This document shows positions 5,845 through 8,398 of a stretch of DNA of 8,398 bases, piece after piece (the stretch's first letter is position 1; each line of letters starts with the position of its first letter). Origin of the DNA: Candidatus Helarchaeota archaeon (GTDB lineage: Archaea; Asgardarchaeota; Lokiarchaeia; Helarchaeales; JABXJV01); the NCBI GenBank assembly GCA_013375355.1, contig JABXJV010000217.1:1-8398 (forward strand). The letters run 5' to 3'. The translations under genes and the position numbers were made by a program. Below the pieces are notes generated by a model that worked only from the letters and a program-made list of their open reading frames with translations, was not told the DNA's origin and ran no database searches.

Positions 5845-6657
5845 ATGCCATATTTTGATAATGAGGGAATTAAGATTTATTATGAAATTGAAGGGTCAGG
5901 TCCAGATTTATTTATGATTCATGGATTTGCAGCGAATATTGACTTTAATTGGAGAGTAACAAATTGGATAAAGGTTCTAAAGAATGAGAATAGATTAATT
6001 CTAATTGATTGTCGAGGTCATGGAAAAAGTGATAAACCAACAGATCCAGCTCAATACGGTAGTAAAATGATGGAAGATGTCATCAAACTTATGGATCATT
6101 TATCCATTAGAAAATCAAACTTCTTTGGCTATTCCATGGGTGCTCGAATTACTTTAGGCTTATTAATACGGGAGCAAGAACGTATGAATTCTGCCATTTT
6201 AGGAGGTTATGGGCTAAATTTGCCCTCTAAAGCTAGTAAACAATCATACTTCAAACCTGGGTCAGGGGCAAAGGTCATAATAAATGCATTAAAGGCAGAA
6301 AGTCTCGATCAAATAGAAGATGCAATAGCTAGAGAATTTAGAAAATTTGCGGAGTCTACAGGTGGCAATCTAAATGCTTTGGCAGCTATAATGGAGAGTT
6401 CTTTTCAAGATTTAGAAGAAGAATTTTCGACTCGGTCAAAAATAAGAAAAGCTTTTAAAAAAGTTAAAGTGCCAGTAATGACTGTATTAGGTTCTAACGA
6501 TTTTTTAATTCAAAATAAAACTTTGATATCAAACTTAATTCCAAGGTCATGCCATTTTCAAATCCAAGGCAGAGACCATCTAACTGTAGTTCCTGATCGA
6601 AAATTCCATATGGTTGTTAAAGCATTTCTAAACTTAGTTAATAGCAAAAAGATATAA
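5845..6657 (+). CDS. Alpha/beta-hydrolase fold protein
   Basis: This is a 270-residue cytoplasmic alpha/beta hydrolase (Abhydrolase_1 type), typical in length. The visible elements are in order: the oxyanion-hole strand end M-I-H-G-F (24-28), the DCRGHGKSDKP turn (55-65), the nucleophile elbow G-Y-S-M-G with S97, a helical cap insertion (about 130-205), the acid in G-S-N-D (D219) and the catalytic histidine in G-R-D-H (H245). The Ser-Asp-His triad is thus intact. Family members act as esterases, lipases, lactonases or C-C hydrolases, and the substrate is not evident here. The gene ends in tandem stops (TAA TAA, 6655-6660) and is 103 bases from the next gene, which has its own TATA-like element, so it is probably monocistronic. 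It is divergent from the sugar transporter across a shared 182-base regulatory region. That arrangement may hint at related control but does not prove a common pathway. Confidence 0.93.
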   Translation: MPYFDNEGIKIYYEIEGSGPDLFMIHGFAANIDFNWRVTNWIKVLKNENRLILIDCRGHGKSDKPTDPAQYGSKMMEDVIKLMDHLSIRKSNFFGYSMGARITLGLLIREQERMNSAILGGYGLNLPSKASKQSYFKPGSGAKVIINALKAESLDQIEDAIAREFRKFAESTGGNLNALAAIMESSFQDLEEEFSTRSKIRKAFKKVKVPVMTVLGSNDFLIQNKTLISNLIPRSCHFQIQGRDHLTVVPDRKFHMVVKAFLNLVNSKKI

Positions 6658-6722
6658 TAAAAATCAAAAAAGAAAATTTAGTCTTAACTTTAATCAAACT
6701 TATATCTCTAAAATAGATTCAA

Positions 6723-6729
6723 TTTATAG
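6723..6729 (+). promoter_or_regulatory. Candidate TATA box for the DUF2284 / glycyl radical enzyme operon
   Basis: TTTATAG lies 31-38 bases before ATG 6761, so initiation near 6753 would give a leader of under ten bases. A possible weak ribosome site, GGTAAT at 6751-6756, would then be partly lost. The preceding 6661-6722 stretch is AT-rich with no open frame or hairpin that I can support. Confidence 0.4.
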
Positions 6730-6760
6730 TTTTAAAGAATGTTAATTTCTGGTAATTAAA

Positions 6761-7348
6761 ATGGATGAAATTAATGAACTTATCAAATTTTTAACCGATG
6801 CTGCTGTTAAGTGGGGCGCATCAAGAGAGCTGACTAAATATATTCCTGCTAACAAAGTAGTAGTTGATGGGTGGCCGCGTTGGAAATGTATGTTCGGCTG
6901 CGAAGTCTATGGAAACAGATTATGTTGTCCTCCTTTTGTTCCAAGCCCTGAAGAAACAAAAAAACTTATCGCCGAATATAAACACGCACTTCTTATCGGT
7001 TTTAAGGGGGAGGTTTCGGGACCTATACTGCAAAATCATAAGAAAATGCAAAAAACTATGATTAAACTAGAAAAGAAGGCTTTTGATTTGAATTATCCAA
7101 AGGCTTTGGTTTTTTCTACAGGGTCTTGTTTGTTGTGTAAAAAATGTATCAAGGAAGAGTTAGATGCCAATATAGACCCTGCAATGGCTAAAACATTCTG
7201 TAGGCATAAAAACAAAGCAAGACTCTCTATGGAAGCAGCTGGTATTGATGTATTCTCCACCGTGGAAAACGTTGGCCTTAAATTGGAAACGATAACTGAA
7301 AAAAATCTAGATAAATTGAAATATTTTGGATTATTATTAATTTCTTAA
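6761..7348 (+). CDS. DUF2284 family cysteine-rich predicted metal-binding protein
   Basis: This is a 195-residue soluble protein with eight cysteines arranged as in DUF2284 (PF10050), a family annotated as predicted metal-binding. The first cluster is K-C-M-F-G-C-E-V-Y-G...C-C-P-P-F-V-P-S (C43, C47, C55, C56). The second is G-S-C-L-L-C-K-K-C (C123, C126, C129), with C147 in T-F-C-R-H-K. The conserved SMEAAGIDVF block at 156-165 follows. Eight cysteines in two groups could hold iron-sulfur clusters, but that is inference. The start is ATG 6761, and a TATA-like box lies at 6723. Only 19 bases separate its stop from the glycyl radical enzyme gene, so they almost certainly share an mRNA. A partner role in electron supply, cluster handling or maturation of the radical enzyme is plausible. 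It is not the usual activating enzyme, because no radical-SAM C-x3-C-x2-C motif is present. Confidence 0.9.
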   Translation: MDEINELIKFLTDAAVKWGASRELTKYIPANKVVVDGWPRWKCMFGCEVYGNRLCCPPFVPSPEETKKLIAEYKHALLIGFKGEVSGPILQNHKKMQKTMIKLEKKAFDLNYPKALVFSTGSCLLCKKCIKEELDANIDPAMAKTFCRHKNKARLSMEAAGIDVFSTVENVGLKLETITEKNLDKLKYFGLLLIS

Positions 7349-7355
7349 AATTATT

Positions 7356-7359
7356 GGAG
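7356..7359 (+). promoter_or_regulatory. Ribosome binding site of the glycyl radical enzyme gene
   Basis: GGAG is followed by an eight-base all-T-and-A spacer and ATG 7368. It is the clearest Shine-Dalgarno site in the window. It sits in the 19-base gap after the DUF2284 stop, supporting translation from a shared transcript. Confidence 0.7.
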
Positions 7360-7367
7360 TTTTTTTT

Positions 7368-8398
7368 ATGGATGCTCTACTTCCCTTGAAAAAGGGTCTA
7401 GAAATGATACAGGATCAGGTCAAGACTTCTAAGAGTCTCAAAGAAGAAATTTACATTCCTGAAATCGGCTATAAATTCAATAAAAATATTCAAATCACTA
7501 CCAGATCCGGTGATACGCACGTTTATATAAAGTTCAAGGATGGAGAAGTAAGCACCGGTGAGGGAAAGATTGATGACCCAGATTTGACAATCGTCTACCG
7601 AGATCTCAAAAAAATGGCGTCATCTTATAGTGATACAGCTGATAAATCAATGGACAATATACTTTCTGGCGATTTATACTGCATCGGGAACTTTTCAGTT
7701 CTAGTAAAATTCACATATATTTTAAATTTGTTTTTAGGAAAACGAGGAAAAAAATCCAAGAGTTTTGCTCCTGATACAAATATTTGTGATGAACAAGCTG
7801 AGATAAAGAAGTTAAATAATGTAGCAATTGATAGACCTATTGATAACGTTAAGTATTTGAAAGATCCGTACTTGGGACGTTATGCCTTAAAAGATTTTCC
7901 AAGAATACTCAACTTGAAAAATCGTTGGTTTAAGGAACACCCATGGATATGTGATGAACGAGCGAAAAACCTTACAGAATTTCATAGAAACGAAGGTTTT
8001 GAGGTTGATGTAAATAGTAATCCATGGCACCCTGGTCTACGTCAAGGTTTGGCTTTGAAGTACATTCTGTCGAAAAAAACACCAAATATTAATGAAGACG
8101 ATTTAATTCCCGGTTCGACCACATCTTTAAGATTGGGAGTTCAAATGTATCCCGAATTCGGTGGAGTGGGGATTTGGCCAGAACTTAAAACGATCCAATC
8201 AAGAAGATTAAATCCTTATCATATTTCTAAGGATACCAGAAAAATTTTAAACAAGAATGTTTTTCCTTTCTGGATGGATCGGAATGTCCGAGAGCAAGCA
8301 CGGCAGAAATTCAACAATCCTATGTCTCAAAGATTAGATGAGTTCTTTTGTTTATATTTTATGTGGAAGACTCAAGCTATAAGCCATACAATCCCTAA
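7368..8398 (+). CDS. SCP2-domain / glycyl radical enzyme (pyruvate formate-lyase family) fusion, N-terminal part
   Basis: The frame is open to the right edge, giving 343 residues of a protein that should be roughly 900-1000 long. Residues about 36-125 resemble an SCP2-type lipid-binding domain: alternating strands, VYIKFKDGEV (52-61), DDPDLTIVYRDL (69-80), a helix, then ILSGDLYCIGN (98-108). A lysine-rich linker follows. From about 174 the sequence matches the N-terminal PFL-like domain of glycyl radical enzymes: W-I-C-D-E-R-A (193-199), L-T-E (202-204), DDLIPGSTT (244-252), YPEFGGVGIWPEL (261-273), R-R-L-N-P-Y (279-284) and V-F-P-F-W (298-302). The active-site cysteine and the C-terminal glycyl loop lie beyond the window. 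The subfamily cannot be settled: pyruvate formate-lyase, diol dehydratase, decarboxylase or alkyl/benzylsuccinate synthase-like enzymes share this domain. The SCP2 part suggests a hydrophobic or acyl-CoA-like substrate. Such enzymes are oxygen-sensitive, implying an anaerobic host. Confidence 0.85.
   Translation, partial: MDALLPLKKGLEMIQDQVKTSKSLKEEIYIPEIGYKFNKNIQITTRSGDTHVYIKFKDGEVSTGEGKIDDPDLTIVYRDLKKMASSYSDTADKSMDNILSGDLYCIGNFSVLVKFTYILNLFLGKRGKKSKSFAPDTNICDEQAEIKKLNNVAIDRPIDNVKYLKDPYLGRYALKDFPRILNLKNRWFKEHPWICDERAKNLTEFHRNEGFEVDVNSNPWHPGLRQGLALKYILSKKTPNINEDDLIPGSTTSLRLGVQMYPEFGGVGIWPELKTIQSRRLNPYHISKDTRKILNKNVFPFWMDRNVREQARQKFNNPMSQRLDEFFCLYFMWKTQAISHTIP

Noticed and set aside
6864..7061. 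65-codon plus-strand frame overlapping the DUF2284 gene
   Set aside because: It is out of frame with a conserved cysteine-motif protein and has no start signal of its own.
1..8398. CRISPR array, tRNA, rRNA, insertion sequence or prophage
   Set aside because: I saw no regularly spaced repeats, cloverleaf-like GC-rich segments, transposase motifs or terminal inverted repeats. The only sizeable repeat is the duplicated zinc module.

Overview
The window is AT-rich DNA with tightly packed genes. It most likely comes from an archaeon, and an Asgard archaeon (Lokiarchaeota-like) is my best guess. Three things point there. Candidate TATA boxes of the TTTATAG type lie upstream of several genes, and no bacterial -35/-10 pairs stand out. 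TTG starts sit behind Shine-Dalgarno sequences. Two membrane proteins end in a zinc-ribbon/RING-like/zinc-ribbon module with an E-W-L-K-V-K-A core, a type I associate with Asgard and related archaea. The assignment is an inference; no rRNA, tRNA or informational gene is present to confirm it.

Layout, left to right. (1) Bases 1-132 are the C-terminal tail of a membrane protein. (2) 207-1469 (+) is an acyl-CoA dehydrogenase with a TTG start and an isovaleryl/long-chain-type placement of the catalytic glutamate. (3) 1623-2456 and 2443-3585 (+) are two overlapping genes for membrane proteins. They have different membrane-embedded N-termini but the same 113-residue, 15-ligand zinc-binding C-terminus. 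(4) 3589-4230 and 4256-5662 (-) form a two-gene minus-strand unit, an MFS_2/GPH-type sugar:cation symporter followed by a DUF4291 protein. The latter ends only 3 bases from the stop of the preceding plus-strand pair. (5) A 182-base divergent intergenic region (5663-5844) carries promoters for both sides. (6) 5845-6657 (+) is an alpha/beta hydrolase with an intact catalytic triad. (7) 6761-7348 and 7368-8398 (+) form a likely operon of a cysteine-rich DUF2284 protein and the first 343 residues of a glycyl radical enzyme. That enzyme is fused behind an SCP2-like lipid-binding domain and runs off the right edge.

Two places stand out. The first is the DUF2284 / SCP2-glycyl-radical-enzyme operon, which suggests an anaerobic radical enzyme acting on a hydrophobic or acyl-type substrate, with an Fe-S or metal protein as partner. 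The second is the tandem pair of membrane-anchored RING-like zinc proteins, whose shared module contains a patch of very low synonymous divergence. The acyl-CoA dehydrogenase, hydrolase and sugar transporter fit a heterotrophic, fermentative or anaerobic lifestyle. Nothing in the window directly links them into one pathway.
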